DNA of 64,000 nucleotides from CAVVAH01 sp963746175 (GCA_963746175.1 CAVVAH010000001.1:620001-684000); one strand, 5' to 3'. Positions 48,534-58,054 are shown, numbered from the stretch's first letter. Translations and numbers: made by a program. The notes: generated from the sequence alone by a model not told the origin.

Positions 48534-48829
48534 GGCCCCTCCTGGAGAGTCTTCGCGAACTGCCAAACGAGCCGCCAGACACACGGCTATGCGCGATCAC
48601 TCGAACGGGGGAACGTCCGCCAGATCGAAACCCGGCACCTGTCTTCGTCGCCGGAACGTGCCGGGATCACCCACAGCCAGATGTCGTCCTGGGCGCGGTC
48701 CCGGCGTCCGACGTCGTCGCCGCCCTCGGGGCGGCAGGTCGGGATCGTCCGGGAGTCCGCCGATCATCGGCGGATGGTGGGCTGCCCGCCTCGGGGTGTA
48801 GAAGTCGCACTGCGGGCTAACGTGCCCGG

Positions 48830-49132
48830 ATGGTGTCCTTCACGTACCGGCTCGAGAACGGTGACCCGGCGCCCACACCGGTCCTCGATGCCATCCAGGC
48901 CAGGCATGCCCGGCTGCAGGACCTGATCCAGGCCGTGGAGCGGCTGGCAGGTGCCGTCGCGGCCCGGGAGGACTGGGACGCCCTCCACCGGGTCCAGGCC
49001 GAGGTCATCGAGGCGTTGGCGACCATGCGGGACGCCGACCATCAGCTGGAGCGCATCGCGGCCGAGGCGAATCGTGCAGGCGGATGGCGCGGCATCGACC
49101 TGCGCGAGGCCGCCAGCAAGCCCGCCGAGTAG
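48830..49132 (+). CDS. Hypothetical helical protein
   Basis: 100 aa: MVSFTYRLENGDPAPTPVLD then coiled-coil-like helices (ARHARLQDLIQAVERLAGAV, HRVQAEVIEALATMRDADHQ). ATG 48830 lies 6 nt after TAACGT (48818-48823), so a leaderless mRNA is likely. No family recognised. Confidence 0.65.
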   Translation: MVSFTYRLENGDPAPTPVLDAIQARHARLQDLIQAVERLAGAVAAREDWDALHRVQAEVIEALATMRDADHQLERIAAEANRAGGWRGIDLREAASKPAE

Positions 49133-49247
49133 CACGCGCACTCAGGCGCCCGCACGGTCGGGCTGACGTCCTCGCGTCGGTTTGGTCAGGGGCAGCTCCA
49201 GCTCGTCGGCGCGCTCGCCGTTGCGCCAACCGTCGGGCGGGTGCAGC

Positions 49248-49440
49248 TCAGGCGCGAGGCACGAGGGTGACGGCGACCGCGATCAGCATCGACCACACGA
49301 GCAACGACGAGACGAACGCGTAGCCGAGACCTCGAGCGAGGGAACCCTCGGCCACGTACTCCGCCACGTGCTCCGCCACGTGCTCCGTCACGTGCTCGGT
49401 GCTGCCTGCCGACGCCTCAGCTGTGGTCACGGTCCGAGCC
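49248..49440 (-). CDS. Small single-span membrane protein with repeat-encoded N-terminus
   Basis: 63 aa from GTG 49440: TTAEASAGSTEHVTEHVAEH, VAEYVAEG, then one membrane helix (AFVSSLLVWSMLIAVAVTLV). The EHVA repeats come from the tandem 12-bp repeat at 49353-49400. No family recognised; the start could be further upstream (to 49490). Confidence 0.5.
49353..49400. repeat. Tandem 12-bp repeat, four copies
   Basis: Four head-to-tail units near CACGTGCTCCGC (49353, 49365, 49377, 49389), each differing at one to two positions. In frame with the small membrane protein. No spacers, so not a CRISPR. Confidence 0.85.
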
Positions 49441-49573
49441 TGCCGCGCGAAGGTGAACGGAGCCGGAACCCCACGGGTCGAGTCCGGCAACAGCTCCGGG
49501 CGTCGCGCCGTCCGCGGCGAGGGCCGTCCGGGCGGATCGACGTCCCGGGGGCGGCGCCGGTCCGTGGCACAGC

Positions 49574-49955
49574 CGCGCCCGCCCTGGGTGAGAGGGCGGG
49601 CGCGGGGGCCGCGCCGCCGCTCCGGGGGGCGGGACGGCGGCGGGCCGTGACCCCAGCCTGCCGCGCTCGTTGCCCAGACGGGTCAAGGCGCGCCGCGGTC
49701 CTGTCGACGCGTCTTACTGGGCCCGGCCACCCGAGGGGCGTGGCCGGGCCCGCAGGGGGCCGGCGACGACGGGGGCGCCCGCCGCCGTTCCGGGGGGCTG
49801 GCCCAGCGGCGGGCGTGCACCAAGCGTCCAGCACAGGAGAGCCCAGCCACGACCGACACGCCGGGCAGCGGCGACGAGTCCCTAGGGGTCCGGGTGGCGG
49901 TGGCGAGGGAGGCAGGCGGCCCGCGCCTCCTCCGGGGGGTGGGAGAGGCGCGGAC
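49574..49955. repeat. Array of GC-rich hairpins with a shared TCCGGGGGG loop
   Basis: Strong stems: CGCGCCCGCCCT/AGGGCGGGCGCG (49574-49604) and GGGCCCGGCCAC/GTGGCCGGGCCC (49719-49751), both perfect 12-bp. Three other stems carry TCCGGGGGG in the loop at 49621-49629, 49789-49797 and 49931-49939, closed by GCCGCCG/CGGCGGC, CGCCCGCCGC/GCGGCGGGCG and CCGCGCCTC/GAGGCGCGG. It fills the gap 49441-50111, where no convincing protein is encoded. Confidence 0.7.
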
Positions 49956-50111
49956 CTGACCGCGGCCGGCGCATGCTCTCCAGCCACGGCTGGGGCCACC
50001 GTGCGCGGCCGCAGGGTGAGCGTCAAGGACGACCCGCGGATCGATGCCAATCATCACGAACAGTCACCGACCGACTACGGGACGTGCCGGCGCCTCGTTC
50101 GGGCGCGACGG

Positions 50112-50378
50112 TCAGCGCCCGGGCCTGCCCCGCGGTGGCCGTCCGAGCTCCTCGCGGCACCACGCCTCCAGGTCCGTGACGTTGATCCGCCAGATCCCGG
50201 TGGTCGGCTCGGTGCGCACGCTGAGCTTCTCGCTGTGGATGGCGCGCGAGAGCTGGACCAGTGGCACGTCGGCGTACTCGGCCGCGGCGTGCACGTCCAA
50301 CCACACGCTCACGTCCGGCGATCCGTCGAGGGAGCCGGGCCCGTGCGCGTCGCCCTTCCGGCGCCATACCGGCGACAT
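50112..50378 (-). CDS. Excisionase-like helix-turn-helix protein
   Basis: 88 aa. The middle reads VWLDVHAAAEYADVPLVQLS then TTGIWRINVTDLEAWCREEL, the layout of small MerR/excisionase-type HTH proteins (helix-turn-helix, wing with Arg, C-terminal helix with W). These often come from phages or integrative elements. ATG 50378. Next to a low-conservation region after the tRNAs. Confidence 0.65.
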   Translation of the reverse strand: MSPVWRRKGDAHGPGSLDGSPDVSVWLDVHAAAEYADVPLVQLSRAIHSEKLSVRTEPTTGIWRINVTDLEAWCREELGRPPRGRPGR

Positions 50379-50864
50379 GGGCTCACACCCGCCGTTCCGG
50401 CACCGGACCCGTGACCGCGGCAGCCGTGGTGCAGCGGTACGTCGGGCGCGGGCTCACACGGTGCCGCTCGGCGCAGACCGACCGGGGCGGGCAGGGCATG
50501 CTCGGTGTCCTCGTGGTGGGCTGGTGAGGCGACCCGCTCGCCGGAGCCGCCGAGACCTGGCCACTGTACGCCGGGCCCCGGTCGGCGAGCAGGTCCGCGA
50601 CCGGCCGCCGCCCCGTGCGTCGCGGCCACCAGCAGTCCACGTTGGCGGCGCCGCGCGTTCCCTGACCCCCCAGGAGCGGAGCGCGGCGCCTGACGGCGAT
50701 GATCAGCCCTCGTCGGCGCGAGCGCAACACGGCACCGGGGCCCGGGGCCGTCCGGGTCAGCGGGGCTCCACCGAAGGGGGGATTCCGCCAGCGTCACGTT
50801 ACGTGAACCATCGTTGTACGCGGCGTGCCAGGTCAGGGCCCGCCCCGACGTTCGGGGGAACGAC
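50379..50864. other. Gap with no supported gene before the Flp pilin
   Basis: No credible ORF. The only structure I can point to is TCACGT-T-ACGTGA (50794-50806), a perfect palindrome about 60 bp before the pilin ATG that could be an operator. Confidence 0.4.
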
Positions 50865-51071
50865 ATGCACGACGACGGCACGGCGCCGGCGCCCAGGAGC
50901 GAGGTGGGTGCGTCCTCGGTCGAGTACGCGCTCATCGTCTTCGCCATCGCGGCGACGATCGTGGTGGCGTTGTTCGCCCTGGGGCCGCCGGTCTACGGGC
51001 TGTTCGACGGGACCTGCCAGGCGGTCAAGGGCGGCGTCGAGAACGCCGGCGGTCCGACCAGCTGCACCTGA
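50865..51071 (+). CDS. Flp/Fap-family pilin
   Basis: 68 aa. Type IVb (Flp) prepilin layout: short charged leader ending in Gly, then ASSVEYALIVFAIAATIVVA with Glu at position +5 of the mature protein, and a short tail with two Cys (GTCQAV, PTSCT). It should be cut by a prepilin peptidase and assembled into fine adhesion pili by Tad proteins, none of which are in this window. ATG 50865 with GGGGGAAC upstream. Confidence 0.82.
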   Translation: MHDDGTAPAPRSEVGASSVEYALIVFAIAATIVVALFALGPPVYGLFDGTCQAVKGGVENAGGPTSCT

Positions 51072-51235
51072 GCGTCACACCGGTAGCCACCGGGCCGCCA
51101 GGAAGATCGACACGGACAACGTCACCAGGGTCGCGACGGCGACGACTCGGCTGCTCACCCCAGCCGTCTGCCCGGCGACCATGATCGTCATGTCGACGGG
51201 TCGTCAGGCTCTCGACGTCCGGCGGGGTCCCGCTC

Positions 51236-51265
51236 GTCCGGCCGACGGTCGGACGCCGGCCGGAC
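51236..51265. terminator. Hairpin between convergent pilin and ligase genes
   Basis: GTCCGGCC (51236-51243) and GGCCGGAC (51258-51265), perfect 8-bp stem just after the ligase stop at 51268. The rest of 51072-51235 is empty. Confidence 0.55.
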
Positions 51266-51267
51266 GG

Positions 51268-52798
51268 TCAGGGGGCGTGGATCGCGCGGACCGCGTCGAC
51301 CGTGTCCGCATCGGCCGCGGTCTTGTCCGGCCGGTGCCGCAGCACCCGGGCGAACCGCAGGGCCATCCCGCCCGGGTACCGCGGCGAGGTCTGCACGCCG
51401 TCGAAGGCCACCTCGACGACCAGCTCGGGTCGCACCTGCACGACCCAGTCGGTGCTGTCGACCGCCAGCTCCTGCAGCCGCTCGGTCTGCCACGCCAGCA
51501 TCGCGTCGGTCAGCCCCTTGAACGTCTTGCCGAGCATGACGAAGCCGCCGGCGCCGTCGCGGGCCCCGAGGTGCAGGTTCGACAGCCACCCGCGGCGCCG
51601 GCCGTGTCCCCACTCGGCGGCCAGCACGACGAGGTCGAGCGTGTGCCGCGGCTTCACCTTGAGCCAGCCGGTCCCCCGCCGGCCGGCTTCGTAGGGCGCG
51701 TCGAGCGACTTCACCACGACACCCTCGTGGCCGCGGGCGACCGCGTCCGCGAGCACCCCGGCCGCCTGCCGCGCGTCGGTGGTGACCAGTCGCGGGACCC
51801 GTAGCGGGTCGGGCACGGCGCGCTCCAGCACAGCGGCCCGGTCCCGGCCGGACCGGTCCAGGACGTCCTCGCCGTCGAGGTGCAGCACGTCGAAGACGTA
51901 CGTCGACAGCGGGGCGCTCGCCCGGCCGGCGGGGACGTCGACCCGGGAGGCCACCCGGCTCCCGGTCTGCTGGAACGGGCGTGGCCGGCCGTCCGGCCGG
52001 AGGGCGATGGCCTCGCCGTCGAGGACGACGTCGCGGACCGGCAGCGACAGCGCGGCCTCGACGACCTCGGGCACCCGGTCGGTGATGTCGTCCAGGCTCC
52101 GGGTCCAGACGGTGACGTCCGAGCCGGAGCGGTGCACCTGGACCCGCACGCCGTCGAGCTTCCACTCGACCGCTGCCTCGCCGAGCCGTCCCATGGCGTC
52201 CTCGACATCGGTGGCGGTCGAGGCCAGCATCGGCTGCACCGGACGGCCGACCTGCAGGCGGAACTGCCCGAGCGCGTCGGCGCCCCCGGTCATCGCCGCT
52301 TCGGCGACCGGCCCGACGGCGCCGCGGAGCATGGCGGCCCGCCGTACGTCGGCCAACGGGACGTCGGCGGCCGCGGCAACCGCCGCGAGCATGACGCCCT
52401 CGAGCGCCCCCTGGCGCAGCTCACCCGTGAGAAGACCGCGCAGCAGAGCCTGCTCGGGCTCGGTCGCCCGCGCGAACAGGTCCGTCACCCGGCGCACCCG
52501 CTCGGCCTGGGACCCGGTGCCGCTGAGGCCGGCGACGTCGTCCAGCGTGCGGTCCAGCTCGCTGACCCCGAGCGTCGGCTCGGTCACCGGCGCCGGCAGG
52601 TCGCGCAGCGACGCCCACCCGACGCCGGTCCGTCGCTGCCGCAGCTCCCCCGACAGGTAGGCGACGACGACCGCGACCTCGTCCGGGTCGGCACGACGCA
52701 GGGACTGGGCGACGGCGGCGACCTTCTCGGTCCGTCTCGAGGTCGCCGCGACGACCTGGGAGGCCAGGGCGACGTCGGCGAGCAGCACGCCGCCATCC
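51268..52798 (-). CDS. ATP-dependent DNA ligase
   Basis: About 509 aa. N-terminal ligase domain (LLADVALASQVVAATSR, FARATEPEQALLRGLLTGEL), adenylation domain with motif I AVEWKLDGVRVQVHR (Lys accepts AMP), motif III STYVFDVLHLDGEDVLD, GHEGVVVKSLDAPYEAG (motif IV), WLKVKPRHTLDLVVLAAEWG (motif V) and a C-terminal OB domain. No Ku-type or polymerase domain is fused. GTG 52798 with GAGGAT upstream. Resembles the stand-alone actinobacterial LigB/LigC-class enzymes used in repair. Confidence 0.92.
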
Positions 52799-52817
52799 TC
52801 ACAGAGGGCCCCGACGG

Positions 52818-54636
52818 TCAGCCGCCGGCGACCACGACGAAGTCGTCCCAGGTGATCCCGCGGAGGGAGTCCGCACGCAGGGCCCCGCCCCACACGGGGT
52901 GCCCCGCGTTCTCCTGCTCCGCCTTGAGCGAGCTCGGGCCGCCGGCGTTGTCGCCGAGGTAGGCCCCGTAGCGCTGCAACGTGCGGGCCACCACCAGGGC
53001 GGCGGGCGACAGGCCGCGCGACTCCAGGTCCACCGCGGGACTGATCGCGATCCTCGTGCCCTCCGCACCCCACCCCGGCCTTGCCGGACTCGGCACCGAC
53101 CATCGGGTTCCGGAAGCCGGCGGTGCTGTCCGTCTCGACGAAGAACAGGTGCAGCACGTGTCCCAGGTCGCCGTTGCGGGGCAGCGCCCAGTCGACGAGG
53201 TCCTTCCGGATGACCATCGCGTCGGGTATCGCCCCCCGGGAGCGGAAGTTGAGCCGCGAGGTGGACGACGGGTTCCTACGGTCCAGGCCGTTGCTGGCGT
53301 GCTCGAACAGGCCGGCTGCACCGACCGAGATGAGGTGGTCACCGACGACGGCGGACTTGGCTCCCCAGACCGTCCACCCGGTCGCTCGGTCGGTGACGAC
53401 GAACGGCGAGTCGCTGGTCCCGGTCAGCACCGCTCCCAGCCACTCCGGGGCGTGGAAGCCCTGTGTCCGGAGAACGGCGACCTCCGCCGGGACGGACCCG
53501 GTCAGGCGCCAGAGGGGGTCGCTCGCCGTTCCCGAGGCGTACGCCGTCCCCCAGGAGTTGCTGCCGACGCCACGGATCACGGGGTACGGCCAGCTCTGCT
53601 GGTCGGGGTGCGTGCGCATGAACGTGTGGAAGTCCGCGGTCGCGACGGGATCGACGGTGCCGCTGAGCCGGCTCCGGAAGTAGGAGTCGGCCGAGTAGGG
53701 AAGGAAGGGTCCACCCGAGGCGACCGGTCCGGCGGGGACGCCGACCGTCGTCGAGGGCGAGGGGGACGGCGTCGGGGACGGCGCGCTGGCCGGGCGCGGG
53801 CGGGTGGCTCGGGCTGACGGCGCGCTGGTCGGCGCCGGGCCGCCCGTGGCACGCGGCCCGGAGGTGGCCTGACCGGTCGGGCCCGGCTGCTGGTCGGCCG
53901 CGGGAGCCGTGGCGGTGCTCGCGGCCAGACGCAGGATGGCGCTCACGAGCCGGGCCCGTTGCGCGGGCCGGCCCACCGCCAACCGCACCTGCACCACCAC
54001 CCGGCTCGTGTCGCGTGCCAACCAGCGGGCCATCGAACCCGCGCAGCCGTGGGCACAGCCACCGGCACGGAGGTCCAGGCGAGCACCTCGAGCGACCGAC
54101 CTGGCAACCCGGTCACGACCTCGCACCGGGACCACCGACGGCCGACCCGTGCCGAGCACCAGGACCACGTCCGGGCGCAGGTCGCGCACGAAGGTCATCA
54201 GCGCCCGGGTCTCCGGCTCGCTGCCGGGCCGGCCCGACAGGCCCGGGGCGCCCGGCCGGACGCCACCGGCGGGGAAGTTGCGGTCGAGGTCGACGCCGTG
54301 CTGGTTCAGCCGGCGGTGGGCCGCGACGCCGTCGGGGTTGAGGGTGCGGACGGTCCACAGGTCCAGGCCCTGGGGGACGGACCGCTGGCGGAGCACGTGG
54401 ACCACGCGCCGGCCGGCGGCGGACATGCCGTCCACGGAGCCGACGACCAGGACACGGCGCCCGCCCGCGGCCCGCCACTGGTGCCGGGCGACCAGCTGGT
54501 GGCCGCCGTCCGTGCGACCGAGGTGGACCACCCGGGTGCTGGAGGCCGTCGCGCCCGCCGAGTCCTGCAGCGCCGGCACTGCGGCGAGGCCGGTGGACGC
54601 GACGACGACCGCGACCCAGGCGTGAGCTCGGTTCAT
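52818..54636 (-). CDS. Secreted protein: degenerate M14-like domain plus conserved domain of unknown function
   Basis: About 606 aa. Signal peptide VAVVVASTGLAAVPALQDSAGA; residues about 30-270 follow the MpaA-type M14 carboxypeptidase pattern (DLWTVRTLNPDGVAAHRRLN, GVDLDRNFPAGG). The zinc motif HGxE is VVGSVDGMSA, the third His region is VLGTGRPSVV, and the catalytic Glu is Arg (VVQVRLAVG), so no metallopeptidase activity is expected. A P/T/S-rich linker (about 280-330) joins a C-terminal domain: FLPYSADSYFRSRL, GTAYASGTASDPLWRLTGSV, FHAPEWLGAVLTG, SRGAIPDAMVIRKDLVDW, RTLQRYGAYLGDNAGG. Frameshift near 53065 (one extra G). ATG 54636 with GGAGGG. Confidence 0.8.
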
Positions 54637-54719
54637 GACGGCGCCCTCCGGGAGAAGTCCTCCGTCTGGGCATCGGCACCCGGCGGTCACCGCCGCATCA
54701 CGACCGGGCAAAGTCGGGG

Positions 54720-56115
54720 TCAGGACGCGGCCGGCCGGCCTCCCGCCGACACCAGGTCCGTCAGGGCGTCCAGCACGCCGCGGTGGAAGGTCGGGTAGGC
54801 GTAGACCATCGTGCGCAGGGTCGCGACCGGCACCCGGGCGTGCACGGCGAGGGTGAGCATCGAGAGCACCTCGCCGCCCCACGGCCCGACCGACGTCGCA
54901 CCGACGAGCACGCCCCGGTCGGTGTCCTCGACGAGGGTGATGAACCCGGCGTTGCCCGGGCCGTGGATCCAGCCGCGCGCGCTGCTGGCGACCTGGCTGG
55001 TCCCGGTCCGCACGGTCAGTCCCTGCTCGCGCGCCGCGCGCTCGGTGAGGCCGACCGAGCCGACCTCCGGGTCGGTGAACGTGACGCGCGCCAGCCCGCG
55101 GTAGTCGGCCGGCGACCCGTCCTTCCCCAGGATGTCGGCGATCGCGATGCCCGCCTGGTACATCGCCATGTGCGTGAACATGCCGACACCGGTCACGTCC
55201 CCGACCGCCCACAGCCGCTCTCCCGCGCGCATCCGCTCGTCGACCTCGAGCGCCCGCGCCGTCGGGTCGAGGCCGACCGTCTCCAGGCCGATCTCGCCGA
55301 CCCGCGCCTGGCGGCCCACCGCAGACAAGGATCTCCGCCGCGCGGACCTCGGTGCCGTCCTCGAGGCGTACGACGACCTCGCCGTCGCCGTCGTCGCGGG
55401 ACACGTGCACCGCCCTCGCCCCGACCCGGACGGTCGCGCCGTCCGCCTCGAGCGCCGTCCGCACCACCTGGCCGGCGGCCGGCTCCTCGGGCGGGAGCAA
55501 GCCGTCCATCGCCTCGACGACGGTCACCGCCGCGCCGTACCGGGCGAACATCTGGGCCAGCTCGACGCCGATCGCACCGCCACCGAGCACCACGAGCGAC
55601 TGCGGAGTGCGCTCGGCCGAGATCGCCTCGCGGTTGGTCCAGTACCGCGTGTCGCGCAGGCCCTCGATCGGCGGCACGACCGGCGCCGACCCGGTGCCCA
55701 CCACGACGGCCCGCGACGCCACGTAGGTGTCGCCCCCGACGACGACCCGTCCGGGACCGTCCAGCCGGGCCGACCCGCGGACCATCGTGCCGCCCTTGCC
55801 GGTGAACCGGTCGACGGCGACCGTGTCGTCCCAGCTGTCGGTGGCCTCGGCCCGGATCCGGCGCGCGACCGGCCCGAGGTCCGGCTCGACCGTGGTGCGG
55901 CCGGCGTAGGGATCGGCCCGCCGGGCCTCGGTGAGCAGCGTGGAGCCGCGGATCATCATCTTCGACGGGACGCAGCCCCAGTAGGGGCACTCGCCGCCCA
56001 CCAGCTCGCGCTCGACGCCGACGACGGAGAGGCCCGCCTCGGCCAGCCGGCCGGCGACCTCCTCGCCACCCGGCCCCATCCCGATCACCACGACGTCGAC
56101 CTCGTGCTCAGTCAT
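54720..56115 (-). CDS. FAD-dependent pyridine nucleotide-disulfide oxidoreductase
   Basis: About 465 aa, lipoamide-dehydrogenase fold. FAD motif VVVIGMGPGGEEVAGRLAEA, redox-active cysteines GGECPYWGCVPSK, NAD motif LVVLGGGAIGVELAQMF, second FAD motif ERLWAVGDVTGVG, dimer domain ending TMVYAYPTFHRGVLDAL, where YPTFHRG replaces the usual HPTxxE. It could be a mercuric-reductase- or mycothione-reductase-like enzyme; substrate unknown. A frameshift near 55325 is repaired by removing one T (EILSAVGRQARVGE). ATG 56115 with AAGGGA. Confidence 0.85.
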
Positions 56116-56146
56116 GATCCCTTCCTACCCTGGGTAGCGTGCCCGC

Positions 56147-56756
56147 GTGACGAGCAGTCCGAGAGCACCCGCCCTACCCGCGCTCGCAGCTGTGGCTGGT
56201 CCGGCACGGCGAGACCGAGTGGAGCGCCTCCGGCCGGCACACCAGCACGCACCGACCTCGACCTCACCGACGCCGGCGACCGAAGGAGCGCGAGCCGTGG
56301 CGGCCAAGCTCGCCGGGACGTCGCTTCGCGCGGGTGCTGACCAGCCCGCTGCTGCGGGCCCGCCGCACCGCCGAGCTGGCCGGCTTCCCCGACGCGGAGG
56401 TGGTCGCGGACCTCACGGAGTGGGCCTACGGCGACGACGAGGGCCGCACCACGCACGAGATCCGCGAGCAGCGGCCGGGCTGGACGGTGTGGCGCGACGG
56501 TCCGCTCGGGGGTGAGAACCGCACCGACGTCGGCGCCCGCGCCGACCGGCTCGTCACCCTGGTGCGCTCGGTCGACGCCTCCGTGCTCGCCTTCGCGCAC
56601 GGGCACTTCTGCCGGGTGCTCGGCGCCCGCTGGCTGGGACTGGACGTCGAGGACGGCGCGCACCTCGCGCTCTCGACCGCGTCGGTGTCGGTGCTCGGCT
56701 GGGAGCGCGACGTCCCCGCCGTCCTGCACTGGAACCACACCGGCACCCTCACCTGA
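56147..56756 (+). CDS. Histidine phosphatase (phosphoglycerate mutase-like)
   Basis: About 203 aa. The RHG motif is in SQLWLVRHGETEWS after correcting an early +1 error near 56175; then FARVLTSPLLRARRTAELAG, second catalytic His in LAFAHGHFCRVLGARWLG, and LSTASVSVLGWERD. Further breaks near 56245 and 56320. Substrate unknown. GTG 56147 lies 6 nt after TAGCGT (56135-56140): leaderless. Divergent from the oxidoreductase with only 31 bp between, centred on CTACCC-T-GGGTAG (56125-56137). Confidence 0.85.
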
Positions 56757-56764
56757 CCGCGTAC

Positions 56765-56812
56765 CCAGCTGCATGATCACCGGCGGACTCGCGCTGATCA
56801 TGCGGTTCTGGT
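56765..56812. repeat. Palindrome between convergent genes, family B
   Basis: GCATGATCA (56771-56779) pairs with TGATCATGC (56795-56803); outer CCAG/CTGG also pair. The right arm through 56812 read on the minus strand is GACCAGAACCGCATGATC, the motif found at 17253-17270. Between the phosphatase stop and the rsgA stop. Confidence 0.65.
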
Positions 56813-57903
56813 CAGCGGCTCGGGTTGGGCCGGCCGCGGTACTCCTTGGTGATCCGCTTCCACCTCGACCGCTCCTCCGCGCGCAGCCGGGCGTCGTGGC
56901 GCATCGCCATCCACCGGGCCTCGCGCTGCAGCTTGAGGTAGCTCTCCCAGCGCCGCTGCGGCAGGTCGCCCGACTCGAGGGCGGCGCGCACCGCGCAGCC
57001 CGGCTCGGACACGTGGGCACAGTCGCCGAACCGGCACTCCTCGGCGAGCCCCTCGACGTCGGCGAAGACCAGGTCCAGCGACTCGCTGATGTCGGTGAGG
57101 CCGACGCTGCGCAGCCCCGGGGTGTCGACGACCAGGCCGCCGCCCGGCAGCAGCACCAGCTCGCGGTGGGCGGTGGTGTGCCGGCCCTTGCCGTCGGCGC
57201 GCAGCGCGCGCGTGAACATGACCGCCTCACCGACCAGGGCGTTGGTGAGGGTGGACTTGCCGGCGCCGGACGGACCCAGCAGTGCGAGCGTCCGGCCCGG
57301 GACGACCTGGGCGCGCACCGCGTCCAGGCCCTCGCCGGTCGTGCTGCTCATGGCGACGACCTCGACGCCCGGGGCGGCGGCCGCGACGTCGGCCCGCATC
57401 TCGGCGGCGTCCGGGACCAGGTCGGCCTTGGTGAGCACGACCATCGGGGTCGCGCCGCTCTCCCACGCCAGCGCGAGGAACCGCTCGACCCGGCCGAGGT
57501 CCGGCTCCGGGAACAACGGCTCGACGACGACGGCGAGGTCGACGTTCGCGGCGAGGACCTGGCCGTGCGAGGTGCCCGGCGTCACCGACGCCCGGACGAA
57601 CGCCGTCCGCCGCGGCAGCACCGCCTCGGCGGTGACCCGGCCGTCCGGCCAGGTCCGCGCGGCGACCCAGTCGCCGACGCACGGCGTCGCCACCGGGTCG
57701 GCCGCACCTGCCGACAGGAGCGCGCCGGAGAACGTGAGACGCATCGGGCCGCCGGCCGAGAGTGCGTCGCAGGCGCCGCGGTCGACGCGGCTGACGCGGG
57801 CCGGCACGTGCTCGGCGCCGTACGGCGTGAAGTCGGCGGCGTAGGAGTCGTCCCAGCCGAGGGTGGGGAGGTCGAGCGGATGGGGGTCACGTGGTGCGGA
57901 CAA
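56812..57903 (-). CDS. rsgA: Small-ribosomal-subunit biogenesis GTPase RsgA
   Basis: Circularly permuted GTPase that matures the 30S subunit. OB fold N-terminal, then permuted motifs: VVLTKADLVPDAAEM (G4), SSTTGEGLDAVR (G5), LLGPSGAGKSTLTNALVG (G1), VDTPGLRSVGL (G3), and the zinc finger CRFGDCAHVSEPGCAV. 363 aa. The start is TTG 57903 with GAAGGG upstream; no better in-frame start is seen. A 13-codon uORF with a very strong ribosome-binding site lies 57 nt upstream. Confidence 0.9.
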   Translation of the reverse strand: MSAPRDPHPLDLPTLGWDDSYAADFTPYGAEHVPARVSRVDRGACDALSAGGPMRLTFSGALLSAGAADPVATPCVGDWVAARTWPDGRVTAEAVLPRRTAFVRASVTPGTSHGQVLAANVDLAVVVEPLFPEPDLGRVERFLALAWESGATPMVVLTKADLVPDAAEMRADVAAAAPGVEVVAMSSTTGEGLDAVRAQVVPGRTLALLGPSGAGKSTLTNALVGEAVMFTRALRADGKGRHTTAHRELVLLPGGGLVVDTPGLRSVGLTDISESLDLVFADVEGLAEECRFGDCAHVSEPGCAVRAALESGDLPQRRWESYLKLQREARWMAMRHDARLRAEERSRWKRITKEYRGRPNPSR

Positions 57904-57960
57904 CGCGGTGGGCCCTTCAGGAGTGGGAAGGTGCCCGGTCGTCGCGCAAGGGACGAGAGG

Positions 57961-58002
57961 TCAGCGGGCACCCGGGAGGCAGGCGTGATCGACGACGGTC
58001 AT
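57961..58002 (-). CDS. 13-aa upstream ORF (candidate leader peptide) before rsgA
   Basis: ATG 58002 reads MTVVDHACLPGAR then TGA. Upstream AAGGAGGAGG (58008-58017) with a 5-nt spacer is the strongest ribosome-binding site in the window. The ORF lies between the yihY stop (58055) and the rsgA start (57903). Too short for a stable protein; a regulatory leader is inference. Confidence 0.5.
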   Translation of the reverse strand: MTVVDHACLPGAR

Positions 58003-58054
58003 CAGGGCCTCCTCCTTCGGGTCGCGCGGCTGGCGCAGCGGGCTGGGCGGAACG

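Noticed and set aside
49353..49400. CRISPR array
   Set aside because: Units are 12 bp, contiguous, without spacers, and in frame with an ORF; no cas genes in the window.
49182..50414. A 410-codon plus-strand ORF through the hairpin region
   Set aside because: Its translation is almost only R/G/P/A, and it runs antisense to the excisionase-like gene; it is an open frame caused by GC content.
51268..56115. A single 1,615-codon open frame on the minus strand
   Set aside because: It is three separate genes (ligase, M14-like, flavin oxidoreductase) joined because high GC content and +1 errors leave no stop; each part has its own start, ribosome site and domain set.
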